From Actinoplanes italicus (GTDB lineage: Bacteria > Actinomycetota > Actinomycetes > Mycobacteriales > Micromonosporaceae): a stretch of 64,000 bases of DNA. The stretch lies in assembly GCF_003001815.1 (NCBI RefSeq), contig NZ_PVMZ01000014.1, positions 186,001-250,000 on the forward strand. Reading direction: 5' to 3'. The notes beneath the pieces are model-generated. The model was given only the letters and a program-made list of their open reading frames with translations. It was not told the origin of the DNA and searched no databases. The translations under genes and the position numbers were made by a program. Below are positions 32,853-40,915 of the stretch, piece after piece. Numbering within the stretch: the stretch's first letter is position 1; each line of letters opens with the position of its first letter.

Positions 32853-34274
32853 TTGCGGCTGGCGTACACCACGGCCGCCACCACCGCCGTCGCCGCGCTG
32901 GTCTTCCTCGTCCCGCTCGGCTGGAGCCTGCGTGACGACCACCGTGACGCCGCCGTGGCCGAGGCCGCCGAACGCACCGCCACGGTCGCCGGCGCCCTCG
33001 TGTCCGGGGCCGGCGAGAAGGGCGTCGCCGCCGCGATCACGCAGGCCGGCGGTGTCCCGGTGGTGCACACCCCCGGGCTGGCCGCCTCCTCCGGCGGCCG
33101 GGCCGACGCCGCCCTGATCGACCGGGCCGCGGTCGAGCCGGAGCCGACCGTCGAGGACGTCGACGGCGGTGTGGTCCACCTGCGGACGGTCAAGGTCGGC
33201 GACCGCACCCTGGTGGTCGAGGCGTTCGTGCCGGACTCGGTGCTGGACCGCAACACCGCCCGCGACTGGTGGCTGCTGCTCGGCCTCGCCGTGGTGCTGG
33301 TCGGTGGCGCTGTCGTGGTCGTGGACCGGCTGGCCCGGGGCACCGTGGACTCGGCCCGCAACCTGGTCGACGCGGCGCTCGCGGTCGGCGACGGCGACCT
33401 CGAGGTCCGCATCTCCCCCTCGGGCCCTCGTGAGCTGACCGAGGTGGGTTACGCCTTCAACCGGATGGCCGACCGGCTGGTCACCTCCCGGACCGACGAG
33501 CGGGAGCTGGTCGCCGACCTGTCGCACCGGCTGCGCACCCCGCTGACAGCGCTGCGCCTGGACGCCGAGGCGCTCGACCCGGACGACACCCAGATCATCG
33601 ACCTCACCGCCGACGAGGTGGACCGGCGACGCGGGATCCGGCGCATCCGGACCGCGATCACCACCCTGGAGGACGAGGTCAACAACCTGATCAACACCAC
33701 CCGGCAGGCCGTCGCGGACCGGGTCGCCGCCGAGCCGGAGGACGGGCTCTGCGACGCCAGCGAGGTGGTCCGGGAACGCATGATGTTCTGGTCGGCGCTC
33801 GCCTCCGACCAGGAGCGGCAGTACCGGGTGGTCGGGGCGCACGTGCGCGTTCCGGTGCCGGTCGCCCGCGCCGAGCTGGCCGCCGCGCTCGACGCGGTGC
33901 TGGGCAACGTGTTCCGCTACACCCCGCAGGGGGCGGCCTTCGAGGTGGCGCTCTCCCGGCGGGACGGCTGGGTGGCGCTGCGTATCGACGACGCGGGCCC
34001 GGGCATCGGAGATCCCGAGCGGGCGCTGCGGCGCGGTCAGAGCCAGCAGGGCTCGACCGGCCTGGGCCTGGACATCGCCCGGCGGGTGGCGCAGGCCACC
34101 GGCGGCTCGGTCAGCATCGACCGGGCCGCTATGGGCGGGGCGAGCATCGTGATGCTGCTGGCGGACGCCGACGCCACCCCGAAACAACCGAGCCGGTTCG
34201 GGCTCGTCGGCCGTGGGCGGCCGGCGAAGGACCGCGACCCTGAACGACGACGCTGGCAACGAGGACGGGAATGA
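32853..34274 (+). CDS. Two-component sensor histidine kinase
   Basis: This is a membrane kinase of 473 residues if started at TTG 32853, which lies 2 bases after the regulator stop. It has TM1 (about 5-25), an extracytoplasmic sensor of about 110 residues, TM2 (about 139-157), HAMP, HisKA with the phospho-acceptor H225 (ADLSHRLRTP), and a HATPase domain with N-box NVFRYTP and G boxes DDAGPGIG and STGLGLDIA. No ATG or GTG starts in frame near this point, so TTG or CTG with translational coupling is most likely. The signal is unknown. The 221 bases that follow contain a TATAAG near 34309 but no gene. Confidence 0.9.
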   Translation: MRLAYTTAATTAVAALVFLVPLGWSLRDDHRDAAVAEAAERTATVAGALVSGAGEKGVAAAITQAGGVPVVHTPGLAASSGGRADAALIDRAAVEPEPTVEDVDGGVVHLRTVKVGDRTLVVEAFVPDSVLDRNTARDWWLLLGLAVVLVGGAVVVVDRLARGTVDSARNLVDAALAVGDGDLEVRISPSGPRELTEVGYAFNRMADRLVTSRTDERELVADLSHRLRTPLTALRLDAEALDPDDTQIIDLTADEVDRRRGIRRIRTAITTLEDEVNNLINTTRQAVADRVAAEPEDGLCDASEVVRERMMFWSALASDQERQYRVVGAHVRVPVPVARAELAAALDAVLGNVFRYTPQGAAFEVALSRRDGWVALRIDDAGPGIGDPERALRRGQSQQGSTGLGLDIARRVAQATGGSVSIDRAAMGGASIVMLLADADATPKQPSRFGLVGRGRPAKDRDPERRRWQRGRE

Positions 34275-34495
34275 GCCGCCGTATCCCCCGAACGACACAG
34301 CGCTGGCTTATAAGTTTCTTAGGAACATTCCCCTGGACGCGCAGGGCTGGCACTGTTCCCTCAGATCCCATCCGGCTTCCCGGATCGCAACCCGCAGCGC
34401 GTCCCCATCGCCGCGAACCGCGAAGCCACCGTGCGGTGGGAGGCGGTCACCCCATGGACCCCTCCCACCGCAACACAGCTCGACGAGGAGACGCC

Positions 34496-36742
34496 GTGTC
34501 CGCGCATCGCCGGCCGACGTTCCGCGGGTCGCCGCCACCTGGACGGCGCCGCGCGGCCAGCCCTCCAAAACCTCCGCAGACACGCTCCGCTACTTTCCGG
34601 ATGCTTCCGGTAGCCCTCGGCCTGGCCCTGCTCGGGGTCGGCGGCGTGGTCGGCCCGTCCGTGATCAGCTCCGGACCGGCCGACGACGACTACGCCCTGA
34701 CCGCTCTGCCCAAGGACGCCCCCGAGCAGGGACTGGTCTACAGCGGACTGCGCCTGGCGTCGTCCGGCTCGGTCTGCGCCGGGGCCTACCTGGTCTACGA
34801 CGAGACCTGCACGCACGGGCCCGACCCGGCGCCGGACGGCCTCTCGGTCCGCCGCGGCGTCGCCCCGGTGACCGCGGGCAGTGACGAGTTCACCACGGTC
34901 AAGCGGGAGAGCGGCCGGGTGCCCGGCGACGCCGAGATCGCCCGCGACGAGGGCGGCAGCGCGATCACCGCGGACGCCCCGGCGCTGGTGCCGGACGCTG
35001 CTCCCGGTCAGGCCGACTTCATCCTCGGCCCGGACGACGTGGCCTGCGCCGGCGACGGCCGCACCGGAAAGCGGGTGCAGCTGCTCTACCTGCACGAGTC
35101 GGCGACCGCGAGCCGGTACCCGAAGTTCCTCAACTCGTTCCGCACCTGGGCCGCCGGGGTGGACGCGATCTATGACGCGAGCGCGGGCGAGACAGGTGGC
35201 TCCCGGCACATCCGCTACGTGACGACGCCGGACTGCCGGGCCGACGTGGCCGAGGTGCAGCTGCCCGACGGTTCGCTGCGCTCGTTCGCGGCGACCATCG
35301 ACGCGCTGCGCGGACTCGGCTACAACCGCACCGACCGCAAGTACCTGATGTTCGCCGACACGACCCTCTACTGCGGCATCTCCACGTACGTCAACGACAC
35401 CCGGCCCATCCGCGGCAACCGCAACAACGGCGGCCCGTCGTACGCCCGCGTGGACTCCGGCTGCTGGAGCTCCGCGATGGCCGCCCACCAGCTGACCCAT
35501 GCGCTCGGCGCGGTCCTGACCGACTCGCCGAACGCCACCGGCGCGGGCAGCTGCCTGGACGAGTACGACCTGCTGTGCGGCAAGGACCGGACCGGCAAGC
35601 CGGTGAAGAACGTGTGCCCGAAGAAGAACGAGAACCGCCTCGACTGCGGGCACGACGACTACTTCAGCACCAACCCGGAGCCGGGCAGCTACCTGGACGA
35701 GCACTGGAACGTGGCGCTGAGCGAGTTCCTGCTGCGCAGCGACGGCGGCGACGACGTCCCCGACGTGCCGGGCGCCACGGTTCCGGACGACGCCGGCAAG
35801 CCGGCCGCGCCCGCACCGGCCACCCCGTCGGCGCCCGCGCCGCAGCCGAGTGCCGCGACTCCCACGCCGAGCGGCCCGGTGTCACCGGAGCCGACCCCGA
35901 GCGGGTCCGCCGGCGCCACCCCAGACACCCCCGGAAACGCCCCGGCGACGCCGCCGGGCCTGGCCGTGACCCCGGTCGCGAAGCACAACACCGCCCCGAC
36001 ACCGCCGGCCGGCACCGGCGATCAGCCCGACGGGAAACTGCCCGGCGCACCGCCGGGCGTGACCAACGACGGCGTGCAGGCGGTGCTGGAGATCCGGGAG
36101 CCGACCAGCGGTTCGGTACGGCTGACCTGGAGCTCGGCCGCGGCCGACGCCGACTACGAGGTGTCGGTCGACGGCGAGCCGGTGGCCACCACCCGCTCCA
36201 CCCGGGCCCGTCTGATCGGCCTCAAGCCGGACGCCAAGTACAAGGTGGAGGTCCGTAACCGCAAGCTCGGCTACCTGGCCAAGGGCACCGCGGTGACGGC
36301 GCCGTCGGCCCGGCCGGTGCAGAACTCGTGGTTCGTGCTGACCAACTCGCTGACCGGCGGTGCGGCCGACCTGTACGCGGCCCGCTCCGCCGACGGCACC
36401 CCGGTCGTGCTCGGCAACGACGAGGGCGGCACTCAGCAGCAGTGGCAGCTGGTGCCGGCCGGGAACAAAACGTACTCGCTGGTCTCCAAGGCGAGCAACC
36501 GGTGCGCGGTCCCGCTGGGCGGCGCAGCGGTCGCCGGGGCGCCACTGGTGCAGGGTGACTGCCAGGCCGGCAGCGGGGCCCGGTGGACGCTGCGCGCCTC
36601 GGCGTACGGCTTCACGATCCGTACCACCTCCGGCGACCTGGTGATCGGGGTGGGCACCCAGCGTTATGGCACGCAGCGTGTGCTGGTGCTGCAGAAGGAC
36701 ACCGAGCAGCGGCATCAGAGCTGGACGGCGGTCCCCGACTAG
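34496..36742 (+). CDS. Secreted metalloprotease-like protein with FnIII and ricin-B domains, degenerate zinc motif
   Basis: This 748-residue protein starts at GTG 34496 with GAGGAG 5 bases upstream. A basic N-terminus leads to a signal anchor (MLPVALGLALLGVGGVVGP), then a domain resembling secreted actinobacterial zinc peptidases. The expected HExxHxxG reads HQLTHALG (331-338), so the catalytic Glu is Gln. The downstream SPNATGAGSCLDEYD also lacks the His I would expect for a third ligand. A Pro/Thr/Ala-rich linker, a fibronectin type III domain (about 535-610) and a ricin-type beta-trefoil with QQQWQL (about 615-745) follow. It may be a non-catalytic carbohydrate- or surface-binding protein. 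The in-frame ATG at 34271 is an alternative start. Confidence 0.85.
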   Translation: MSAHRRPTFRGSPPPGRRRAASPPKPPQTRSATFRMLPVALGLALLGVGGVVGPSVISSGPADDDYALTALPKDAPEQGLVYSGLRLASSGSVCAGAYLVYDETCTHGPDPAPDGLSVRRGVAPVTAGSDEFTTVKRESGRVPGDAEIARDEGGSAITADAPALVPDAAPGQADFILGPDDVACAGDGRTGKRVQLLYLHESATASRYPKFLNSFRTWAAGVDAIYDASAGETGGSRHIRYVTTPDCRADVAEVQLPDGSLRSFAATIDALRGLGYNRTDRKYLMFADTTLYCGISTYVNDTRPIRGNRNNGGPSYARVDSGCWSSAMAAHQLTHALGAVLTDSPNATGAGSCLDEYDLLCGKDRTGKPVKNVCPKKNENRLDCGHDDYFSTNPEPGSYLDEHWNVALSEFLLRSDGGDDVPDVPGATVPDDAGKPAAPAPATPSAPAPQPSAATPTPSGPVSPEPTPSGSAGATPDTPGNAPATPPGLAVTPVAKHNTAPTPPAGTGDQPDGKLPGAPPGVTNDGVQAVLEIREPTSGSVRLTWSSAAADADYEVSVDGEPVATTRSTRARLIGLKPDAKYKVEVRNRKLGYLAKGTAVTAPSARPVQNSWFVLTNSLTGGAADLYAARSADGTPVVLGNDEGGTQQQWQLVPAGNKTYSLVSKASNRCAVPLGGAAVAGAPLVQGDCQAGSGARWTLRASAYGFTIRTTSGDLVIGVGTQRYGTQRVLVLQKDTEQRHQSWTAVPD

Positions 36743-36793
36743 GCCGCCCCGACGCGGCCCCGACCGGGCCGCCCTGACGGGAGATGAAGCGAA

Positions 36794-36940
36794 ATGCCCG
36801 ATGTGCTGAGCAGGCGGGAGACCGAGCCGGACGATAATCCGGCCCGGTTCACCCGGCGCAGGCTGGTCCGCTGGTTGACGATCCTGACCATCGGCACGGT
36901 GACCATGGTCGCCTGCTGGCAGGACCCGCTCTACCCCTGA
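36794..36940 (+). CDS. Small single-pass membrane protein (48 aa)
   Basis: This short frame starts at ATG 36794 with GGGAGATG upstream. It encodes an Arg-rich N-terminus (FTRRRLVRW) and one hydrophobic helix (LTILTIGTVTMVACW), ending in QDPLYP. Codon use is actinomycete-like. It follows the secreted protein by 51 bases and overlaps the convergent add stop by 10 bases. No homologue is recognised. Confidence 0.55.
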   Translation: MPDVLSRRETEPDDNPARFTRRRLVRWLTILTIGTVTMVACWQDPLYP

Positions 36941-37953
36941 GCGGCCGCGTAGGCGTCGATCTCGGCGAGCAGTCCGGCCTTGCCCTGGGCGGGCCGGAAG
37001 CTGTGCCGGACGGCGGCGCGCGCGAGTTCGGCGACTCCGGCGGTGTCCAGCTTCAGCAGGCGGGCCGCGGTCGCGTACTCGTGCTCCAGCGTGGTGCCGA
37101 ACATCGGCGGGTCGTCGGAGTTGACGCTGACCGGGACACCGGCCGCGACCAGGGTCGCGATCGGGTGCTCGTCCAGGTCGGCGACGGCCCGGGTGCGCAG
37201 GTTCGAGGTGGGACAGACCTCGAGCGGGATCCCGTTCTCGGCCAGGTGCGCCATCAGCCGGTCGTCCTGAGCGGCGGCGATGCCGTGTCCGATGCGCTCG
37301 GCGCCCAGCTCACGCAGGGCGTCCCAGACGGTCTCCGGGCCCGTGGTCTCGCCGGCGTGCGGGACGCTGTGCAGACCGGCCGCGCGGGCCTGGTCGAAGT
37401 ACGGCTTGAACTGCGGCCTCGGCACCCCGATCTCCGGCCCGCCCAGGCCGAAACTGATCAGGCCCTCGGGCCGCTCGCCGAGGGCGATCCGCAGGGTCTC
37501 CTCCGCCGCGGGCAGCCCGGCCTCGCCCGGGATGTCGAAGCACCAGCGCAGGTCCACCCCGAAGTCCCTGGCCGCGCCGGTGCGGGCGTCCTCGATCGCC
37601 TCGCAGAACGCCTTGGCCGGGATGCCCCGGCGGACGCTCGAATACGGCGTGACGGTCAGCTCCGCGTACCGCACGTTCTGACGCCCGAGTTCGCGGCCGA
37701 TCTCGTACGTCAGCAGCCGGACGTCCTCGTCGTCGCGGATCAGGTCCACCACGGAGAGGTAGACCTCGATGAAGTGGGCGAAGTCGCGGAACTCGAAATA
37801 GTCCGCGAGCAGAGCCGGGTCGGCCGGCACCGGCGAGCTGCCCTCGTGCCGGGCGGCCAGCTCGGCGACGATCCGCGGGGACGCCGAGCCGACGTGGTGG
37901 ACGTGTAGCTCGGCCTTGGGCAGACCGGCGATGAACAACGTCAGATCGGACAA
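36931..37953 (-). CDS. add: Adenosine deaminase
   Basis: This 340-residue zinc enzyme converts adenosine to inosine. Visible ligand and catalytic segments are LHVHHVGS near residue 12, HAGETTGPETVWDAL, RIGHGI, CPTSN and NSDDPPMFG. The first motif reads HVHHVGS in place of the more usual HxHLxG, a variant I associate with an actinobacterial subfamily. TTG 37953 is the start: AAGGAG lies 5 bases upstream and LSDLTLFIAGLPKAELHVH is the expected N-terminus. It follows tam by 13 bases. Confidence 0.94.
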   Translation of the reverse strand: MSDLTLFIAGLPKAELHVHHVGSASPRIVAELAARHEGSSPVPADPALLADYFEFRDFAHFIEVYLSVVDLIRDDEDVRLLTYEIGRELGRQNVRYAELTVTPYSSVRRGIPAKAFCEAIEDARTGAARDFGVDLRWCFDIPGEAGLPAAEETLRIALGERPEGLISFGLGGPEIGVPRPQFKPYFDQARAAGLHSVPHAGETTGPETVWDALRELGAERIGHGIAAAQDDRLMAHLAENGIPLEVCPTSNLRTRAVADLDEHPIATLVAAGVPVSVNSDDPPMFGTTLEHEYATAARLLKLDTAGVAELARAAVRHSFRPAQGKAGLLAEIDAYAAAQG

Positions 37954-37966
37954 GAGATCTCCTTGA

Positions 37967-38710
37967 TCACTGAATAGAGGCCACCACGAAGATACGGCGG
38001 AACGGGAACGCCACGAGGCCGTGCCGCACCGGATGGCCGGCGATGATCCGCTCGGCCAGCTCGGCGCGGAACGTGGCCCACGCCGCGTCGTCGAGGGCCG
38101 CGCGCACCGGCCGCAGGGCGGTGCCCTCCATCCAGCGCAGCACCGGGTGCTCCGGCCCGTCCGCCGGCAGCAGGTGCAGATAAGTGGTCTCCCAGGCGTC
38201 CACGATCGCTCCGGCCGCGGTGAGGATCTCCGCGTAGCCGGCGGCATCGGACACCGGGTCGGCCCGGAGCCCGACCGGGGACAGCTCCCGCGCGGCCCGG
38301 TGTCCCGGACTGTCGAAGTTGCCCGGCACCTGCATCGCCAGCCAGGCGCCGGAGGGCAGTTCCCGGGCCCAGCGGGCGAGCATCTCCTGATGTCCCGGCA
38401 CCCACTGCAGGGCGGCGTTGGTGACCACCACGTCGGTGTCCGGATCGGGATGCCAGTCGCCGATGCCGGCGAGCCGGAACTCCACCGGACCGGGTTCGGC
38501 GGCCGCCTTGGCGATCATCTCGGGCGACGAGTCGAGACCGGCGACCCGTGCCGCCGGCCAGCGCTCGGCGAGCGTGCGCGTCAGCTCACCGGGCCCGCAG
38601 CCGAGATCGACGACGGCTCGTGGACTCTCCGCACCGACCCGGCCGACGAGGTCGAAGAACGGACGCGAGCGCTCGGCTCCGAACCGGCGGTAGACAGCGG
38701 GATCCCACAT
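37967..38710 (-). CDS. tam: Trans-aconitate 2-methyltransferase
   Basis: This 247-residue SAM-dependent methyltransferase probably methylates trans-aconitate, an inhibitor of the TCA cycle. It begins MWDPAVYRRFGAERSRPF, typical of Tam. Motif I is VVDLGCGPGELT, and VVVTNAALQWVPGH forms the motif IV region. GGAGG precedes ATG by 5 bases. It is co-transcribed with add and diverges from the aldo/keto reductase. Confidence 0.93.
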   Translation of the reverse strand: MWDPAVYRRFGAERSRPFFDLVGRVGAESPRAVVDLGCGPGELTRTLAERWPAARVAGLDSSPEMIAKAAAEPGPVEFRLAGIGDWHPDPDTDVVVTNAALQWVPGHQEMLARWARELPSGAWLAMQVPGNFDSPGHRAARELSPVGLRADPVSDAAGYAEILTAAGAIVDAWETTYLHLLPADGPEHPVLRWMEGTALRPVRAALDDAAWATFRAELAERIIAGHPVRHGLVAFPFRRIFVVASIQ

Positions 38711-38725
38711 ACCAACCTCCTAAAC

Positions 38726-38768
38726 CGTACGTACGTCTTGTTTGACGCTAACAGACGAGCGGTACTGT
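38726..38768 (+). promoter_or_regulatory. tam/aldo-keto reductase divergent control region
   Basis: The self-complementary CGTACGTACG lies at 38726-38735. A plus-strand promoter is proposed as TTGACG (38742-38747) and TACTGT (38763-38768) with a short 15-base spacer. The -10 box ends 6 bases before the GTG at 38775, consistent with a leaderless transcript. No regulator is identified. Confidence 0.4.
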
Positions 38769-38774
38769 CACGAC

Positions 38775-39752
38775 GTGGAAAATCGAAGCTTTCGCAGGTT
38801 GGGTCGCGACGTCGGCGTGGTGGGTCTCGGCGCCTGGCAGCTGGGCGCCGACTGGGGCCAGGTCAGCGAGGCCGACGCGCACGCCACCCTGCAGGCCGCC
38901 GTCGACTCCGGCGTCACCTTCATCGACACCGCCGACGTCTACGGCGACGGCCGCAGCGAGCAGATCATCGGCTCCTTCGTCAAGGACAAGCCCGGCCTGA
39001 CCGTCTTCACCAAGATGGGCCGCCGCGTCGCCCAGGAGCACGGCAACTACCACCTGGACAACTTCCGTGCCTGGACCGACCGTTCACGCGCCAACCTCGG
39101 CGTGGACACGCTCGACCTGGTGCAGCTGCACTGCCCGCCCACGTCGGTGTATTCGTCGGACGAGGTCTTCGACGCGCTCGACACCCTGGTCCAGGAGAAG
39201 CGGATCGCGGCGTACGGCGTGAGCGTCGAGCGGGCCGACGAGGCCCTGACGGCCATCGCCCGGCCCGGCGTCGCCAGCGTGCAGATCATCCTCAACGCGT
39301 TCCGGCTCAAGCCGCTGGAGCGAGTGCTGCCGGCCGCCGCCGAGGCCGGCGTGGGCATCATCGCCCGGGTCCCGCTCGCCAGCGGCCTGCTCTCCGGGCG
39401 CTACGACGAGGGCACCACCTTCGGCGCGGACGACCACCGCAATTACAACCGGCATGGCGAGGCGTTCGACGTCGGCGAGACGTTCTCCGGGGTGGACTTC
39501 CGGGTCGGTCTCGAGGCGGTGAGCCGGCTGCGTCCGCTGGTGCCGGCCGGAGCCACGATGGCGCAATTCGCGCTTCGCTGGATCATCGACCAGCCGGGCC
39601 TCACCGTCGTCATCCCCGGCGCCCGCAACCCGGAACAAGCGCGGGCGAACGCCGCAGCGGCCGGCCTCGCACCGCTATCGCCGGAAACCCGAGAAATGAT
39701 CACCGCGGTCTACGATGAGTTGATTCGCCCGCAGGTACACGACAAATGGTGA
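38775..39752 (+). CDS. Aldo/keto reductase
   Basis: This 325-residue NADPH-dependent (beta/alpha)8 oxidoreductase has tetrad residues in FIDTADVYGDGRSE (Asp, Tyr), FTKMGR (Lys) and LVQLHCPP (His). The NADP site IPGARNPEQARANAAAA is near the C-terminus. GTG 38775 is chosen as the leaderless start; the frame extends about 11 codons upstream without a better site. The substrate is unknown. Its stop overlaps the start of the small membrane gene at 39746. Confidence 0.93.
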   Translation: MENRSFRRLGRDVGVVGLGAWQLGADWGQVSEADAHATLQAAVDSGVTFIDTADVYGDGRSEQIIGSFVKDKPGLTVFTKMGRRVAQEHGNYHLDNFRAWTDRSRANLGVDTLDLVQLHCPPTSVYSSDEVFDALDTLVQEKRIAAYGVSVERADEALTAIARPGVASVQIILNAFRLKPLERVLPAAAEAGVGIIARVPLASGLLSGRYDEGTTFGADDHRNYNRHGEAFDVGETFSGVDFRVGLEAVSRLRPLVPAGATMAQFALRWIIDQPGLTVVIPGARNPEQARANAAAAGLAPLSPETREMITAVYDELIRPQVHDKW

Positions 39753-39976
39753 ACAATGAAACCGAGCCGCCGCGGTTGAGAGGCTGGCTCACCATGTCTC
39801 TCGGTCTGCTGGCGCTCGTGATCGGTGGGGTGTGGACGCTCCAGGGGCTTGACTACCTGGGTGACGGCCTGATGAGCGGACAGACCTTCTGGGCGGCGGC
39901 CGGCGGCGCGCTGATCGTCGCCGGGCTGGCGCTGATCGTCGTCGGGATGCGCCGGCGCTCCAGCGGTCAGCAGTAA
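39746..39976 (+). CDS. Small two-helix membrane protein
   Basis: This 76-residue protein has two hydrophobic segments (MSLGLLALVIGGVWTLQGL and FWAAAGGALIVAGLALIVVG) and a basic C-terminus (MRRRSSGQQ). The helix-GLDYLGDGLMSG-helix layout is common in small actinobacterial proteins of unknown role. ATG 39746 overlaps the aldo/keto reductase stop, so it is probably translated by coupling. Confidence 0.82.
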   Translation: MVNNETEPPRLRGWLTMSLGLLALVIGGVWTLQGLDYLGDGLMSGQTFWAAAGGALIVAGLALIVVGMRRRSSGQQ

Positions 39977-40003
39977 ACGGGCGGCACTGCAGGGCACGAA
40001 AGA

Positions 40004-40034
40004 GGCCCCGCAACCTCGATGAGGGTGCGGGGCC
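40004..40034. terminator. Hairpin between convergent membrane gene and cold-shock gene
   Basis: A 14-bp stem with one mismatch (GGCCCCGCAACCTC pairing with GAGGGTGCGGGGCC) and a 3-base loop lies between two convergent genes and can serve both. Confidence 0.65.
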
Positions 40035-40094
40035 ACGGTCGGGCCGACCTCCGCCAGGCGGTCGGCGCCCGGTCTCACGACCGGTTACTAGGTC

Positions 40095-40298
40095 TCAGAG
40101 CGGGCGAACCTGCTCCGCCTGCGGGCCCTTCTGGCCCTGGGCGATCTCGAACTCCACCCGCTGGTTCTCCTCCAGAGTGCGGTAGCCGCTCGTCTGGATG
40201 GCCGAGAAGTGGACGAACACGTCAGCACCCCCGCCGTCGACGGTGATGAAGCCGAAGCCCTTGTCTGCGTTGAACCACTTCACGGTTCCTTGCGCCAT
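40095..40298 (-). CDS. Cold-shock protein
   Basis: This 67-residue CspA-family RNA chaperone starts MAQGTVKWFNADKGFGFI (RNP1) and contains DVFVHFSAI (RNP2). It binds single-stranded nucleic acid and prevents RNA secondary structure. ATG 40298 is chosen because AGAAGGAGAG lies upstream; the frame continues a further 12 codons that are not Csp-like. The likely mRNA carries a leader of about 200 bases. Confidence 0.96.
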   Translation of the reverse strand: MAQGTVKWFNADKGFGFITVDGGGADVFVHFSAIQTSGYRTLEENQRVEFEIAQGQKGPQAEQVRPL

Positions 40299-40513
40299 GC
40301 TGAACTCTCCTTCTGAAAATGCCGGCCCGCCCAACCGCAGCAGCGCGGGGCCGATGACCGTTTTCGAGCAGCGGCGCCGTGAGGCGGCCTTTTCAGAGGA
40401 CGTCCCATCCGCCGGGCCCTCGTGACACCCGCCGAACCCCCCGGGATGGGGCCGGCGTCGCGCGGGTCAGGCAGAAGCAGCGAACCACGTACGCAAAAAC
40501 TGGCCACACTGTA
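40299..40513 (-). promoter_or_regulatory. Promoter and structured leader of the cold-shock gene
   Basis: TACAGT on the minus strand (40513-40508) is a plausible -10 box, giving a 5' leader of about 200 bases. Within it, 40386-40397 and 40312-40323 are complementary over 12 positions with one mismatch (TCTGAAAA pairing with TTTTCAGA, plus GCC/GGC). The second arm abuts and partly covers the AAGGAG Shine-Dalgarno (40312-40307). Together with 40514-40642 this is the only gene-free stretch over 300 bases in the window; nothing else was seen in it apart from the terminator at 40579-40612. Confidence 0.5.
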
Positions 40514-40578
40514 CCCGAAAATCGGGCCGTAAAGCTGCCCCTCGAAGGAATCCAATAATGGGTGACCGATATGGAAAA

Positions 40579-40612
40579 GGTCCCCCACTTCTGTCGAACG
40601 AAGTGGGGGACC
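40579..40612 (-). terminator. Rho-independent terminator after the DUF4235 gene
   Basis: A 12-bp perfect stem (GGTCCCCCACTT and complement) with a 10-base loop is followed on the minus strand by TTTTCC. It lies 31 bases beyond the stop at 40643. Confidence 0.75.
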
Positions 40613-40642
40613 GCCAAGACAGTTGTCTATACAAGAGATGAT

Positions 40643-40915
40643 CTAGTCCGGCCAGACACCCGTCAGTTTCTCGGTCGTGATGGCACCGCCACGATGGACC
40701 GCGGCCTTCACCACCGCGAAGATCGCACCCTGCAGAGCGGCCGCCGTGAGGATCTCTCCCCAGCCACGATCAGGGTCACCGGCGTCCGGGGCGTCGTCGT
40801 CCCCGGCGACCAGCTTCCACACCTCTTTGAAAAGGAACCCGGCGGCCGCACCGGCGGCGAATCCGAGCGCCACGTTCACCGGCTTCAGAGCCACCTTCTG
40901 CAACTTGCCCGCCAT
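40643..40915 (-). CDS. DUF4235-like membrane protein
   Basis: This 90-residue protein begins MAGKLQKVALKPVNVALGFAA and has a Gly/Ala-rich hydrophobic segment (ALGFAAGAAAGFLFKEVWKL). An acidic stretch (GDDDAPDAGDPD) and a second hydrophobic segment follow. The pattern matches DUF4235 proteins, often last in actinobacterial envelope cassettes. ATG 40915 has GGGAGG 5 bases upstream and overlaps the DUF3618 stop. Confidence 0.83.
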   Translation of the reverse strand: MAGKLQKVALKPVNVALGFAAGAAAGFLFKEVWKLVAGDDDAPDAGDPDRGWGEILTAAALQGAIFAVVKAAVHRGGAITTEKLTGVWPD

